DNA of 64,000 nt from UBA5072 sp041737175 (GTDB lineage Bacteria > Bacteroidota > Bacteroidia > Bacteroidales > UBA10428), in assembly GCA_041737175.1 (NCBI GenBank), contig JBGSSF010000020.1:1-64000 (forward strand). The letters run 5' to 3'. The position numbers and the translations under genes are program-made. Below, piece by piece: positions 7,421 through 15,428 of this stretch. The stretch's first letter is position 1. Every line of letters begins with the position of its first letter. The notes under the pieces were generated by a model, which worked only from the letters and a program-made list of their open reading frames with translations, made no database searches and was not told where the DNA came from.

Positions 7421-9598
7421 CTACCACCTCAGCCTCCTGAACAACGGCCTCCTCTTCCTTTCCGGCCTTTTACCCGACTTATCCTGATCGATCTCTTTCC
7501 TTTTCAGGAAGTCAAGGATATCATCCAGCAGATCCGTTTCTTTGAAATCCGGGCAATCCATTTGCCTTTCCAGTTCAGGATCCGGCAAAGGAAACGGAGC
7601 GATGAACCGTTTCGATAATCGCGGACTGTCCTGGATCTTCTTCAGCGTTAAAGCCACCAGTGGCAGGGCAAGCGTACTGCCTGTGCCATATGAGCTTGTG
7701 TTAAAACGGACAGAGGGCAGGGATGCTCCCACCCTGCTTACCACCACGAGGGAAGGACAGTAAGCGGCAAACCACGCATCCGAGTAGTCCTGGGTTGTTC
7801 CGGTTTTTCCTGCCACAGGAAGCTCAACACCGTATCTTGACCGCAAAGGAGTCCCGGTACCCGCCCTGACCGCATTTCGCAGCATGGCATTCATGAGGAG
7901 GCTTGTTCTTTCGGACAATACGCTGACTTTTTCCTCCATCAATTCATTCTGCCAGATCATTTGTCCATCGTGACTTTGAATGGACACTATTTTTTGCGGC
8001 GTGATCCTGAAGCCACCGTTGGCAAAGACCGAGTAGGCAACGGCTACTTCCTGGATGCTTGCTTCTGCAGTACCCAGCGCCAGCGAAGGCGTGTTATCCA
8101 GCGCAAAGGAAAATCCCATTCTTCTCCACAATGAATCGAGACTGCTGAAACCCATTTCGAGAAACAGGTTTACAGCAGGGATATTCATGGAATGAACAAG
8201 GGCGCCGGTAAGGGAATATTTACCGCCATAGGAATGATCGAAATTCCGGGGTTTCCAATCCTCATAACCCGTTATGACCAGGGAATCATTATCCAGGTAT
8301 TTGCATGGGCTGTAGCCCATCTCAAGCGCAGCTGCAAAAAGGACAGGCTTAAGGGTTGAGCCCATCTGCCTTCGGGCAAGGATCTGGTCATATGGATGGG
8401 TTTTAAAATCAATGCCCCCAACCCATGCCCTTACAGCGCCTGTAACCGGGTCCATAGCCAGTAAACCGGCATGCAGGAGCTGAATGGACTTCCTTATGCT
8501 GTCGGTCACCGAAGCGTTTTCCGTGAGATTCTGCTTTTTCAGCTCGGTTTCTGCCAGGTTCTCTATGAATTTTCTTCCCGCCTTGCTTTTGTATTGTTTT
8601 TCCAGCAGGTATTGCATGGTGGACAGGTGATCGCGGAATGATTGATTGGCAAAGTTCTGGATATCCAGGTTCAACGTGGTTTTTATAATCAGTCCGTCTT
8701 CTTCGATGTTCCATTTTTTACCCGAAGCGGATTCCACGTTTTGCAAAATTTCCCTGGCTTCTTTTTTCACCTGGTACAGGAAGTAATCGGCCGGTCCGTT
8801 TCGTTCCAGGTTCGAATAATCAAGCTGCAAGGGCAGCCGGCTAAGGGAATCCACTGTTGCGGAATCCAGGTAATCGTATTTCTGCATCTGTTTAAAAACC
8901 ACATTTCTCCGGCTTTTTGCATTTTCAGGATGCAGGCGGGGATTGTAGACATGGTTGGCTTTCAGCATGCCGATCAGCATGGCCGATTCCTCCATTTTAA
9001 GTTGATCGGTTTTTTTGTTGAAATAGCGCTGGGCGGCGGCTTCAATGCCATAAATGTTCTCTCCGAAAGGGACTGTATTGAAGTAAAGGGTCAGAATTTC
9101 TTCCTTGGTGAAGATCTTCTCCAGGCGACGGGCCAGCAGGGTTTCTTTTGTCTTGATGGTGAGCAGCTTAAAAGGGCCCTTAATATTTCTGCCGAACAGG
9201 TTTTTGGCCAGCTGCTGGGTGATGGTGCTTCCGCCACCGGCGCTTTGCCGGTTCAGCAGGATGGTTTTGAAGAAAACCCTGAAAAGGCTCCTGGAATCTA
9301 CGCCGTTATGATTGTAAAACCGGGCATCTTCCGTGGCCACCAGGGCATGAATGAGGTCTTCCGGAATCTGCTCATAGCTGATATTGGTGCGGTTTTCGGT
9401 AAAGATCTTTCCGATCAGCTTGTCCTCCTGGGAGAGCACTATAGTGGCGGTGGCATTACGAATGTTCTGCAGTTCCTTTTTGCTTTGCAGCAGGCAGCAT
9501 GCCCTGATAAATACAATCGAAATGATAATAACCGGGATAGCAGCGGCAATGAGGAGACCGATTTTGAGTATTTTTCTTTTATCCACGGTGTTCATCAT
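7421..9598 (-). CDS. Bifunctional class A penicillin-binding protein (PBP1A-like)
   Basis: A membrane peptidoglycan synthase with an N-terminal anchor (IGLLIAAAIPVIIISIVFI). A GT51 glycosyltransferase domain follows; its catalytic glutamate is in ATEDARFYNHNGVD, and the AGGGSTITQQLAKNLFGR motif is present. The transpeptidase domain has SxxK in GSTLKPVLFAAALEMG, SxN in SMNIPAVNLF and KTG in AGKTGTTQDYSDAW. It polymerises lipid II glycan and cross-links stem peptides in the periplasm. An upstream in-frame ATG at 9625 exists, but a TACATTTG promoter-like box lies between it and the tandem ATGs at 9598/9595, so I start at 9598 (725 residues). It appears monocistronic. A long open frame runs antisense to its 5' half; I treat it as a shadow. 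Confidence 0.93.
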   Translation of the reverse strand: MMNTVDKRKILKIGLLIAAAIPVIIISIVFIRACCLLQSKKELQNIRNATATIVLSQEDKLIGKIFTENRTNISYEQIPEDLIHALVATEDARFYNHNGVDSRSLFRVFFKTILLNRQSAGGGSTITQQLAKNLFGRNIKGPFKLLTIKTKETLLARRLEKIFTKEEILTLYFNTVPFGENIYGIEAAAQRYFNKKTDQLKMEESAMLIGMLKANHVYNPRLHPENAKSRRNVVFKQMQKYDYLDSATVDSLSRLPLQLDYSNLERNGPADYFLYQVKKEAREILQNVESASGKKWNIEEDGLIIKTTLNLDIQNFANQSFRDHLSTMQYLLEKQYKSKAGRKFIENLAETELKKQNLTENASVTDSIRKSIQLLHAGLLAMDPVTGAVRAWVGGIDFKTHPYDQILARRQMGSTLKPVLFAAALEMGYSPCKYLDNDSLVITGYEDWKPRNFDHSYGGKYSLTGALVHSMNIPAVNLFLEMGFSSLDSLWRRMGFSFALDNTPSLALGTAEASIQEVAVAYSVFANGGFRITPQKIVSIQSHDGQMIWQNELMEEKVSVLSERTSLLMNAMLRNAVRAGTGTPLRSRYGVELPVAGKTGTTQDYSDAWFAAYCPSLVVVSRVGASLPSVRFNTSSYGTGSTLALPLVALTLKKIQDSPRLSKRFIAPFPLPDPELERQMDCPDFKETDLLDDILDFLKRKEIDQDKSGKRPERKRRPLFRRLRW

Positions 9599-9604
9599 CT
9601 TCGT

Positions 9605-9612
9605 CAAATGTA
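9605..9612 (-). promoter_or_regulatory. Candidate -7 box for the PBP gene
   Basis: The minus-strand 8-mer TACATTTG fits TAnnTTTG and sits 6 bases before the ATG at 9598. This implies a very short leader and argues against the upstream ATG at 9625. No clear TTTG -33 box is seen; a TTTATG lies at roughly the right distance. Confidence 0.35.
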
Positions 9613-9707
9613 TAACACAAAACACAGGATTTACATAAATAGTGTGCCGGAATGAATAAAAGACGTTTGTAATTAAACATCAGAGGCATAGTTATCGTAT
9701 ACACAGT

Positions 9708-10121
9708 ATGGAAAAAAGAAATGCAGCTTGTAAAGGTAGGACTGTCAATGCAAACATGATTATCAGAAATCTTAAAAACTCATTACCTACTGAAATGAGC
9801 AAGAAAGAAAAATTTTTCAGGAATCTGAGTGAAGAGAAAAAGAAAGCTTTGCTGGCGCACTTCACTTCTCTGAATAAAACCCGGCATAAACAACTGACCG
9901 ATCATGAGCGCAGGATCATTTATCTGGCATGGTTGTGGAAGAAAGGGTTGGTGACCAAAAGAGAGAACGGATATTACGCTTTTGATGAGGACAAAGCGGG
10001 AGTTTCACTGCGTGATTATGAAGATATTCCTTTTCGGGAGAGTATCTTTTATCCTTACAGCTACAACCTGGAGTCGATACATTCGCAGTACAATCTGAGT
10101 CGGCTGATGGCAATACTGTGA
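9708..10121 (+). CDS. Hypothetical small basic protein
   Basis: I do not recognise this 137-residue protein. It has no signal peptide or membrane segment. It is Lys-rich up to about residue 80 (MSKKEKFFRNLSEEKKKALLAHF). It then has a segment (HERRIIYLAWLWKKGLVTKRENGYYAFDE) that could be a winged-helix-like turn followed by a strand. An alternative start is the internal ATG at 9795 (MSKKEKF), which would remove a poorly structured N-terminus. It is transcribed divergently from the PBP gene. Coding reality is supported by the length and ordinary residue composition only. Confidence 0.55.
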   Translation: MEKRNAACKGRTVNANMIIRNLKNSLPTEMSKKEKFFRNLSEEKKKALLAHFTSLNKTRHKQLTDHERRIIYLAWLWKKGLVTKRENGYYAFDEDKAGVSLRDYEDIPFRESIFYPYSYNLESIHSQYNLSRLMAIL

Positions 10122-10157
10122 CACACTTATTTGATTACATTATAATACAACCGCCCT

Positions 10158-10182
10158 CTTAGCGTCTTTGCGATTTTGCGAG
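10158..10182. repeat. TTTGCG-containing dispersed-repeat fragment
   Basis: The stretch reads CTTAGCGTCTTTGCGATTTT followed by GCGAG. Similar CTTTGCG-repeat strings recur between genes in many Bacteroidota genomes; that comparison is from memory. It sits 17 bases before the SNase gene. Confidence 0.3.
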
Positions 10183-10198
10183 AGCTATTCTTGCTTTT

Positions 10199-10753
10199 AT
10201 GATCCCAAAGATTTTTCGATATTTGTGTAAAATATATCCCAAAGTCGTGCTCAACCCTACCCGCGTATTCCAAATCATTCTGCTCTGCATTATACCCCTT
10301 TCAGCTATATCCTGCCGCTCCGGCCAATACAAGCAGGCATCGCAATACATCTTCGTCACAAAGGTCATTGACGGCGATACCTTTTGGGGAAACGATGCAG
10401 GACTGGATGAGGTCAGGGTCCGCCTGCTCGGGATTGACGCCCCGGAATCGAGGAAAAGCGAGCACAAGGAAGTAGGTTATTATGGCAAGGAATCCGAAGA
10501 ATACCTGAAGGCATTGCTTAGCCATAAAAAAGTGCGACTGGAATATGACGTGGACAAATACGACCAGTTTGGCCGCACCCTGGCTTATGTTTTTCTAGAG
10601 GATGGAACCTTTGTCAATGCCGAACTGCTCAAACAAGGATATGCGCGCGTCATGACCTTTCCGCCGAATGTGAAATACGCCGATGAATTCATCAGGCTTC
10701 AAAGAAAAGCCCGGAGAAGCAAAGTGGGGATGTGGGCCCAGGATGTCAACTGA
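10199..10753 (+). CDS. Thermonuclease (SNase) family lipoprotein
   Basis: A 184-residue protein with a hydrophobic N-terminal segment ending in a lipobox (LSAISC), then a staphylococcal-nuclease OB-fold domain. The family signature is clear: VTKVIDGDTFWG, VRVRLLGIDAPE (catalytic Arg, Ca-binding Asp), YDQFGRTLAYVFLEDG (second catalytic Arg) and NAELLKQGYARV. It should be a calcium-dependent nuclease acting on DNA/RNA at the cell surface or periplasm. The signal has an unusually long n-region of about 26 residues before the hydrophobic core, so a downstream non-ATG start is possible. It converges with the ACT gene 5 bases later. Confidence 0.9.
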   Translation: MIPKIFRYLCKIYPKVVLNPTRVFQIILLCIIPLSAISCRSGQYKQASQYIFVTKVIDGDTFWGNDAGLDEVRVRLLGIDAPESRKSEHKEVGYYGKESEEYLKALLSHKKVRLEYDVDKYDQFGRTLAYVFLEDGTFVNAELLKQGYARVMTFPPNVKYADEFIRLQRKARRSKVGMWAQDVN

Positions 10754-10758
10754 TATCA

Positions 10759-11157
10759 TTATTTCCTCTCCTGAAGCTTTTTCAGTACCTCCATCGCCCT
10801 GTCACCGTCCTCCCTGGGCACGAATATATGGTCATGGTAAAATGCAGCCACCGCGTTGCAGCTGATGTTCTCGTCATTCAGCGCTTTTGATATGGCAGCC
10901 GTCAGACCGGTGGCCTCCAGTGACGAGTACACATTGAGCGTAATCCATGATGCAATGAAAGAATATTCTATATGCTGATTATCGGCAATTTCCCTGGGCA
11001 GGATCACCGACAGGCCTTCCTTCTCCCGAAAAGTGCAGACTGCTTCGGACAGATCCACTCCGGTTACTTCAGCCAGGGTTAAGAATACATACTCGCCTTT
11101 CTGCAACTCGGGTTTCAGTGAGGCCAGCAGCGTGTTTAAATGGGTTTCTCCGTGCAT
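10759..11157 (-). CDS. ACT-domain protein
   Basis: This 132-residue cytoplasmic protein resembles the small two-lobed ACT_7-type family. The first half contains EYVFLTLAEVTGVDLSEAVCTFREKEGLSVILP. The second half contains the ACT-like SFIASWITLNVYSSLEATGLTAAISKALNDENISCNAVAAFYHDHIFV in pieces. Such proteins are thought to bind amino acids or other small ligands; the ligand is unknown. It is monocistronic and convergent with the SNase gene. Confidence 0.78.
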   Translation of the reverse strand: MHGETHLNTLLASLKPELQKGEYVFLTLAEVTGVDLSEAVCTFREKEGLSVILPREIADNQHIEYSFIASWITLNVYSSLEATGLTAAISKALNDENISCNAVAAFYHDHIFVPREDGDRAMEVLKKLQERK

Positions 11158-11202
11158 GGTGTCACGATTTGATTATGAACCGAAGGTAATACAAATTTGC
11201 AG

Positions 11203-12522
11203 TCAGTGCAAAGCATAAACACAACTATCCGTACTCCCGAAAAACACCATGCCATTGTATACAGCAGGTGATGACAGGATGGATCCCACGGAAAAAATTA
11301 GATCTACCGCCTTCAGGCTGGCGTCATAACTATTCTCCGTAAATATTTTCGCATAGTTGAATTCACCGTTCGGGGCAATAATGGAATCCCTGTTTGCTTT
11401 TGCAGCCGGAGTTTGAAATTCCCACAGCGTTTTTCCTGTTGCAGTCTCAAACACCATCAGGCTTCCGCCTTGATTCCCAAGGTATATTTTCCCGTCAGCC
11501 ACTGCCGGTGAAGAAAACCCATAGGTTTTACAATCGCCGGTGTAAAAAAGCTTCCCGTTCACTGCATTTAAGGCTATTAATTTGTGGGAGTCCGAGGTTT
11601 CAAAATACAGGGTATCATTGTGTATTGCCGGAGTGGCGATCACCCAGGAAAAATCATTGAAGTATTTCCATTTCAGGTCGCCGGTCTCGGCTTCAATGGC
11701 ATATACGTGAGCATCGCGACAGCCGGAATAGACCATGCCTTTGTAAACCACGGGAGAAGATTGAAATCCAACCTGGTTATAATACACCGTGTCGATTCCG
11801 GTTTTAAACTTCCATTTCAATGATCCGTCATCTGCATCCATTGCATACAGGTAACTGTCCCAGCTTCCAAAATACACGGTATTGTTGGCATAGGCAGGTG
11901 ATGAATGAATCACGCCATCGGTTTTGAATTCCCAGGTTTTGTTGCCGGTATTGCAATCCAGGGCGTAAAATGTTCCTTCCCCGCATCCGAAATATACCTT
12001 GTCGTTGGCTACAACGGGTGAAGAAAGGAAGGTATCCCAGGGATCGTCCAGATTCCGGTCCTTTTCAGGCATTCCGTGCAAACCGGGCGCAGAAAAAACC
12101 CGTTCACCTGCGGTTTTGAATTTCCAGATTTCCTTGCCGGATTTCTTTTCGATGCAATAGATATTTCCGTCAAAACTGACTGCATACACTTTATCTCCAT
12201 AAATTGCCGGGGAAGAACTCACGCGCCCTCCGGTCCTGAATTTCCAAATTAATTTCCCGTTCTTGGCATTCAGCGCATATACATGGCCGTCGTCACTGCC
12301 GATAAAAAGCTCGTCTCCTGATATTACGGGCGATGAGAATACACGGTCACCGGTTTTAAAGCTCCAGGCAACTCCACGGAGGGTATCCATTCCCTGGGTT
12401 TCATAAAAGCCCGAATGTCGTACATCGCCATGAAAGCAAGCGGTTTGATAAATGGTATTGCTTTTACAGGCCATCAGCACGGCACATGCCATACCAATAA
12501 CAAGGATATTTTTGTTTTTCAT
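11203..12522 (-). CDS. PQQ-type beta-propeller lipoprotein
   Basis: Repeated blades carry the PQQ/quinoprotein-like motif: VYALNAKNGKLIWKFRTGG, IYCIEKKSGKEIWKFKTAG, FYALDCNTGNKTWEFKTDG, LYAMDADDGSLKWKFKTG and others. About seven to eight blades fill the mature 420 residues. No cofactor-binding catalytic residues for an alcohol dehydrogenase are evident, so a binding or scaffold role (BamB-like fold) is more likely. I start at 12522 rather than the in-frame ATG at 12546, because MKNKNILVIGMACAVLMACK then forms a clean lipoprotein signal with an AAAGAG-like stretch upstream. It stands alone next to a 200-bp palindromic element. Confidence 0.88.
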   Translation of the reverse strand: MKNKNILVIGMACAVLMACKSNTIYQTACFHGDVRHSGFYETQGMDTLRGVAWSFKTGDRVFSSPVISGDELFIGSDDGHVYALNAKNGKLIWKFRTGGRVSSSPAIYGDKVYAVSFDGNIYCIEKKSGKEIWKFKTAGERVFSAPGLHGMPEKDRNLDDPWDTFLSSPVVANDKVYFGCGEGTFYALDCNTGNKTWEFKTDGVIHSSPAYANNTVYFGSWDSYLYAMDADDGSLKWKFKTGIDTVYYNQVGFQSSPVVYKGMVYSGCRDAHVYAIEAETGDLKWKYFNDFSWVIATPAIHNDTLYFETSDSHKLIALNAVNGKLFYTGDCKTYGFSSPAVADGKIYLGNQGGSLMVFETATGKTLWEFQTPAAKANRDSIIAPNGEFNYAKIFTENSYDASLKAVDLIFSVGSILSSPAVYNGMVFFGSTDSCVYALH

Positions 12523-12643
12523 GATTTCTCTTTGTGGGTATTTCATTAACAGACACCTTCACAAAAGGTTTACCCTGTTTCAAACACCCTGCTTTTTTCT
12601 CTACTCGGCGAAGATTTCTTAACCATTGCCGTCAACTAAAGGA

Positions 12644-12843
12644 TTGATTACGCCCCTTCAGGGCTTATATTCAATGGGTTGATGATTATCACAGGGCGAT
12701 GCCCTGTGTTAGTGATGATGCCCTTTCAGGGCGATTTTTTACACCTATGATTTATGCCCTGAAAGGGCAATATCAATAGCCCGGGGCATTGCCCCGGGTT
12801 ACAATAATTGTCGGAAATAAAAGCCCTGAAGGGGCGTAATCAA
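12644..12843. repeat. 200-bp REPIN/MITE-like palindromic element
   Basis: Two perfect 23-bp inverted terminal arms (12644-12666 and 12821-12843, core CGCCCCTTCAGGGCTT) enclose three further perfect palindromes. These are ACAGGGC-gat-GCCCTGT (12691-12707), GCCCTTTCAGGGC pairing with GCCCTGAAAGGGC (12720-12732 with 12756-12768), and CCCGGGGC-att-GCCCCGGG (12780-12798). Most share the GCCCT/AGGGC core. No open reading frame lies inside, so if mobile it moves in trans. No clear target-site duplication is visible. Confidence 0.8.
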
Positions 12844-12870
12844 ATATAGTTACTCTTAAGTTGACATCCA

Positions 12871-12878
12871 TAGTTTTG
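12871..12878 (+). promoter_or_regulatory. Candidate -7 box for the PD40 lipoprotein gene
   Basis: TAGTTTTG matches TAnnTTTG and lies 97 bases before the ATG at 12968. No TTTG is found at the expected -33 distance. Confidence 0.3.
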
Positions 12879-12967
12879 TTAACTTCGCCTTACCAACATT
12901 CTTTTTGTACCGGAAGCAACCCTTAAGTAATTTATTTCATCTTACATCAGATCCGAAAACCTTTCCC

Positions 12968-14329
12968 ATGAAACTCCATAAACCGATCAGCACATTATTG
13001 CTGTGTCTTCTGATCTCCGGCGGCTGTGAAAGTCCTGACAACGGGAAGGAAGCAGACAATAACAATACCAGGCCGGATGAGATTGCCAATATCAAAACCC
13101 CGCTGATCGAATCCAATGCCAATACCTCGATTATCGCCACAAGAAAAGATGCTTCGGTTGAGATTTCATACAGGTATTTTGATGCCGCCCTCTTTTACAA
13201 ACTTCCCAGTAACGATGCAATTCCGGATTTTTACGAGGTGTACCTCTCAAAAGACTCGGGGAACAGCTGGGAAATGATCAGGACCGTGGAGGTTACCGGC
13301 ACTGAAGGAAGTTTTGCCATTGACGGGCTCACCAACCATGAGCTTTATTACATATACCTGAAGGAGAAAGAACTGCTGACAGTCAAGGAGAAAAATTCCA
13401 ACGTGGCCCTTTTTGTTCCTTCTGCATTCAAACCGATATATAACTTTATTACTGCGGATCATTACGGAAATGATCTGTATTCATTCGGAGTGAACAGCAT
13501 CAACAACAGCATCGTTTATGCGACCAGGTTTTTTGAGTATGAACCCGGTTATGCGGGTGCCTCCGTTTTTCTGGCCGGATCAGTCGGAAGTCCTGAATTG
13601 ATAGGCACTTCCTGCTGGTTTCCGGATTTTTCCAGTAACGGATCGCAAATTGCCTATTCATCCGACAAAGGAGAGGTATTCGACGGGATCATAATGCCCG
13701 AGCACCTTTTCATCTATGATGTGAATACGGCAATCGCAAAAAGTTTGACTTCAGGGTATTCCGTCAATAAATACCCTGCCTGGTCGACCGACAATGCAAA
13801 ACTGGCATTTTCATCATCCGCGGTGAGTGATCAGGCTTTAAGAATCTCGGTTTATGATGCGGAAGACCAATCCATCCAAAAAGTTCAGGAAGTCACCGGT
13901 TTGCCCGGGGATTTGCTGTCTTACAGCCAGGAAAGACCTGCCTGGTCGGCCGACGGCAAATACATATACTTTACGCACCGGTATTTTACAAACGCCAATG
14001 CAAATCCGGGTTATTACGACATTTACCGGATCAACCTCGATGAAGGCGGTTACGAACCAGTTTTTCGCACTCCCTGGATCGAGTGTATCCCGGTACCGTC
14101 GCCGGACAATTCAAAATTGGCTTTCCTCAGCGACCTGAGCGGACGGCTCCAGGTATGGATATATGATTTCAACAATGGAAAGCTGAGCCAGCCTTTCGAC
14201 ACGAAAGATTATCACTTTTCGGATGTCTGGTCGCAGATCCGGTGGAAGAATGACCATATCCTTCTGTTCGCTGCTTATTCCGCAGAAAAAGGGGGTGACA
14301 TATCCTTGTTCTCGATATCCGTCGAATAG
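12968..14329 (+). CDS. Fn3-like plus TolB/PD40-type beta-propeller lipoprotein
   Basis: The chosen ATG at 12968 gives MKLHKPISTLLLCLLISGGC, a standard lipoprotein signal; an in-frame ATG at 12905 would add 21 residues before it. Residues about 45-150 look like a fibronectin-III module (ASVEISYRYF, YEVYLSKDSGNSWE, IDGLTNHELYYIYLKE). The remainder has WD40-like PD40/TolB blades (FSSNGSQIAYSSDKGEVFDG, WSTDNAKLAFSSSAV, WSADGKYIYFTHRYF, PSPDNSKLAFLSDLSGRLQV). It is probably a surface or periplasmic binding protein; ligand unknown. It is followed by a strong hairpin at 14355. Confidence 0.8.
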   Translation: MKLHKPISTLLLCLLISGGCESPDNGKEADNNNTRPDEIANIKTPLIESNANTSIIATRKDASVEISYRYFDAALFYKLPSNDAIPDFYEVYLSKDSGNSWEMIRTVEVTGTEGSFAIDGLTNHELYYIYLKEKELLTVKEKNSNVALFVPSAFKPIYNFITADHYGNDLYSFGVNSINNSIVYATRFFEYEPGYAGASVFLAGSVGSPELIGTSCWFPDFSSNGSQIAYSSDKGEVFDGIIMPEHLFIYDVNTAIAKSLTSGYSVNKYPAWSTDNAKLAFSSSAVSDQALRISVYDAEDQSIQKVQEVTGLPGDLLSYSQERPAWSADGKYIYFTHRYFTNANANPGYYDIYRINLDEGGYEPVFRTPWIECIPVPSPDNSKLAFLSDLSGRLQVWIYDFNNGKLSQPFDTKDYHFSDVWSQIRWKNDHILLFAAYSAEKGGDISLFSISVE

Positions 14330-14354
14330 CAGTGCATATCGCAATATACGCCGC

Positions 14355-14380
14355 TAAGCGTAGTCTCCTGACTACGCTTA
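14355..14380 (+). terminator. Strong hairpin between lipoprotein gene and nudC
   Basis: TAAGCGTAGTC, loop TCCT, then GACTACGCTTA make a perfect 11-bp stem, 25 bases after the lipoprotein stop. No run of T follows (AATCTT), so it is either an imperfect terminator or a repeat hairpin. Confidence 0.5.
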
Positions 14381-14422
14381 AATCTTACGTACTGCTAATC
14401 TCCCTTTGTACCATCTTATACC

Positions 14423-14430
14423 TAAATTTG
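14423..14430 (+). promoter_or_regulatory. Candidate -7 box for nudC
   Basis: TAAATTTG matches TAnnTTTG 18 bases before the nudC ATG. A TTTG occurs at 14405-14408, but the 14-base spacing is shorter than the usual 19-21. Confidence 0.4.
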
Positions 14431-14448
14431 TGATTTCAAATTCAGGAA

Positions 14449-15282
14449 ATGATCCAGGACATCCACCCTCATGTTTTCAGTAATATTTTCATTGAAACAG
14501 GCATTTGTGAAGATGATTATATATTTCACTTTAAAGACAATGCCTTGCTTCTCAATCAACACGGTGAAGAATTGAAAATTCCATTGAGGAAAGAATTCAA
14601 AGGTTCAGGCGACAAAGGTATATTCTTATTTTCCCTGAATAGCGCCAATTGCTTTCTGTTGATCGACTGTGCTGTCCCTGATGATCCGAGCTATGGTTAT
14701 CATGAGATCAGCTTTTTCCTTACCATACTGCAGAGAGAGATTGCCTGGGCATCCATTGTTGCGCTTCAGCTGATGAACTGGTATATGGCAAACCGTTTTT
14801 GCGGGAAATGCGGTTCCCCCATGGAGCCGAAACAGGATGAAAGGGCGTTATCCTGTGCCGGTTGTGAAAACATCGTTTATCCGAAGATCTCACCTGCGAT
14901 CATTGTCGCCATAATTAGCAAGGACAAAATTTTGCTTGCCAAAGGAGCGAATTTTCGGGGCGGTTTCTATTCCCTGGTAGCCGGGTATGCCGATATTGGA
15001 GAGTCGCTTGAAGCGGCTGTTGCAAGGGAGGTTAAAGAGGAGGTAGGGCTTGATGTCAAAAACATCCGCTATTACGGAAGTCAGCCATGGCCTTTGTCGG
15101 GTTCCATGATGATCGGATTCATTGCCGAGGCGGATGATCACCAGCCGATAAAAATTGATCAGAAAGAAATTGCCGATGCAGAATGGTATACCCGTGATAA
15201 CCTTCCCCATCATCCCACCACCATCAGCATTGCGGGGGAAATGATCGGGAAGTTCGAGCAGGGGATTTTAACGCCCGAATAA
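14449..15282 (+). CDS. nudC: NAD(H) pyrophosphatase / NAD-cap hydrolase NudC
   Basis: A 277-residue Nudix hydrolase with NudC architecture. An N-terminal domain is followed by a zinc ribbon (C118, C121, C136, C139 in CGKCG and CAGC). The Nudix box (GYADIGESLEAAVAREVKEE, with G179, R193, E194, E197 and E198) follows. The SQPWP motif at 211-215 is specific to the NADH-pyrophosphatase subfamily. It cleaves NAD(H) to NMN(H) and AMP and can remove NAD caps from RNA. It is cytoplasmic and apparently monocistronic, between a hairpin and a convergent T9SS gene. Confidence 0.94.
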   Translation: MIQDIHPHVFSNIFIETGICEDDYIFHFKDNALLLNQHGEELKIPLRKEFKGSGDKGIFLFSLNSANCFLLIDCAVPDDPSYGYHEISFFLTILQREIAWASIVALQLMNWYMANRFCGKCGSPMEPKQDERALSCAGCENIVYPKISPAIIVAIISKDKILLAKGANFRGGFYSLVAGYADIGESLEAAVAREVKEEVGLDVKNIRYYGSQPWPLSGSMMIGFIAEADDHQPIKIDQKEIADAEWYTRDNLPHHPTTISIAGEMIGKFEQGILTPE

Positions 15283-15428
15283 ACTTCGCCTGAGATTTAA
15301 ATGTACCAATATTCCAATTTGCATGAGCCAATGGATATTGCTGCACAACTGCATAACTTCATGACTTTATGCTATCGGGAGTAGTTGCCTGATTTAAACT
15401 AGAACCGTCAGGAAAGGGTGACCATTTT

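Larger units (their letters stand above)
12523..12967. other. Intergenic region between divergent lipoprotein genes
   Basis: No gene is seen in these 445 bases. They hold the 200-bp palindromic element listed next and a TAGTTTTG box likely serving the rightward lipoprotein gene. The rest is plain AT-rich spacer. Confidence 0.7.

Noticed and set aside
8642..9655. 337-residue rightward frame antisense to the PBP gene
   Set aside because: The PBP protein has all catalytic motifs in the other strand; the antisense frame has no recognisable domain.
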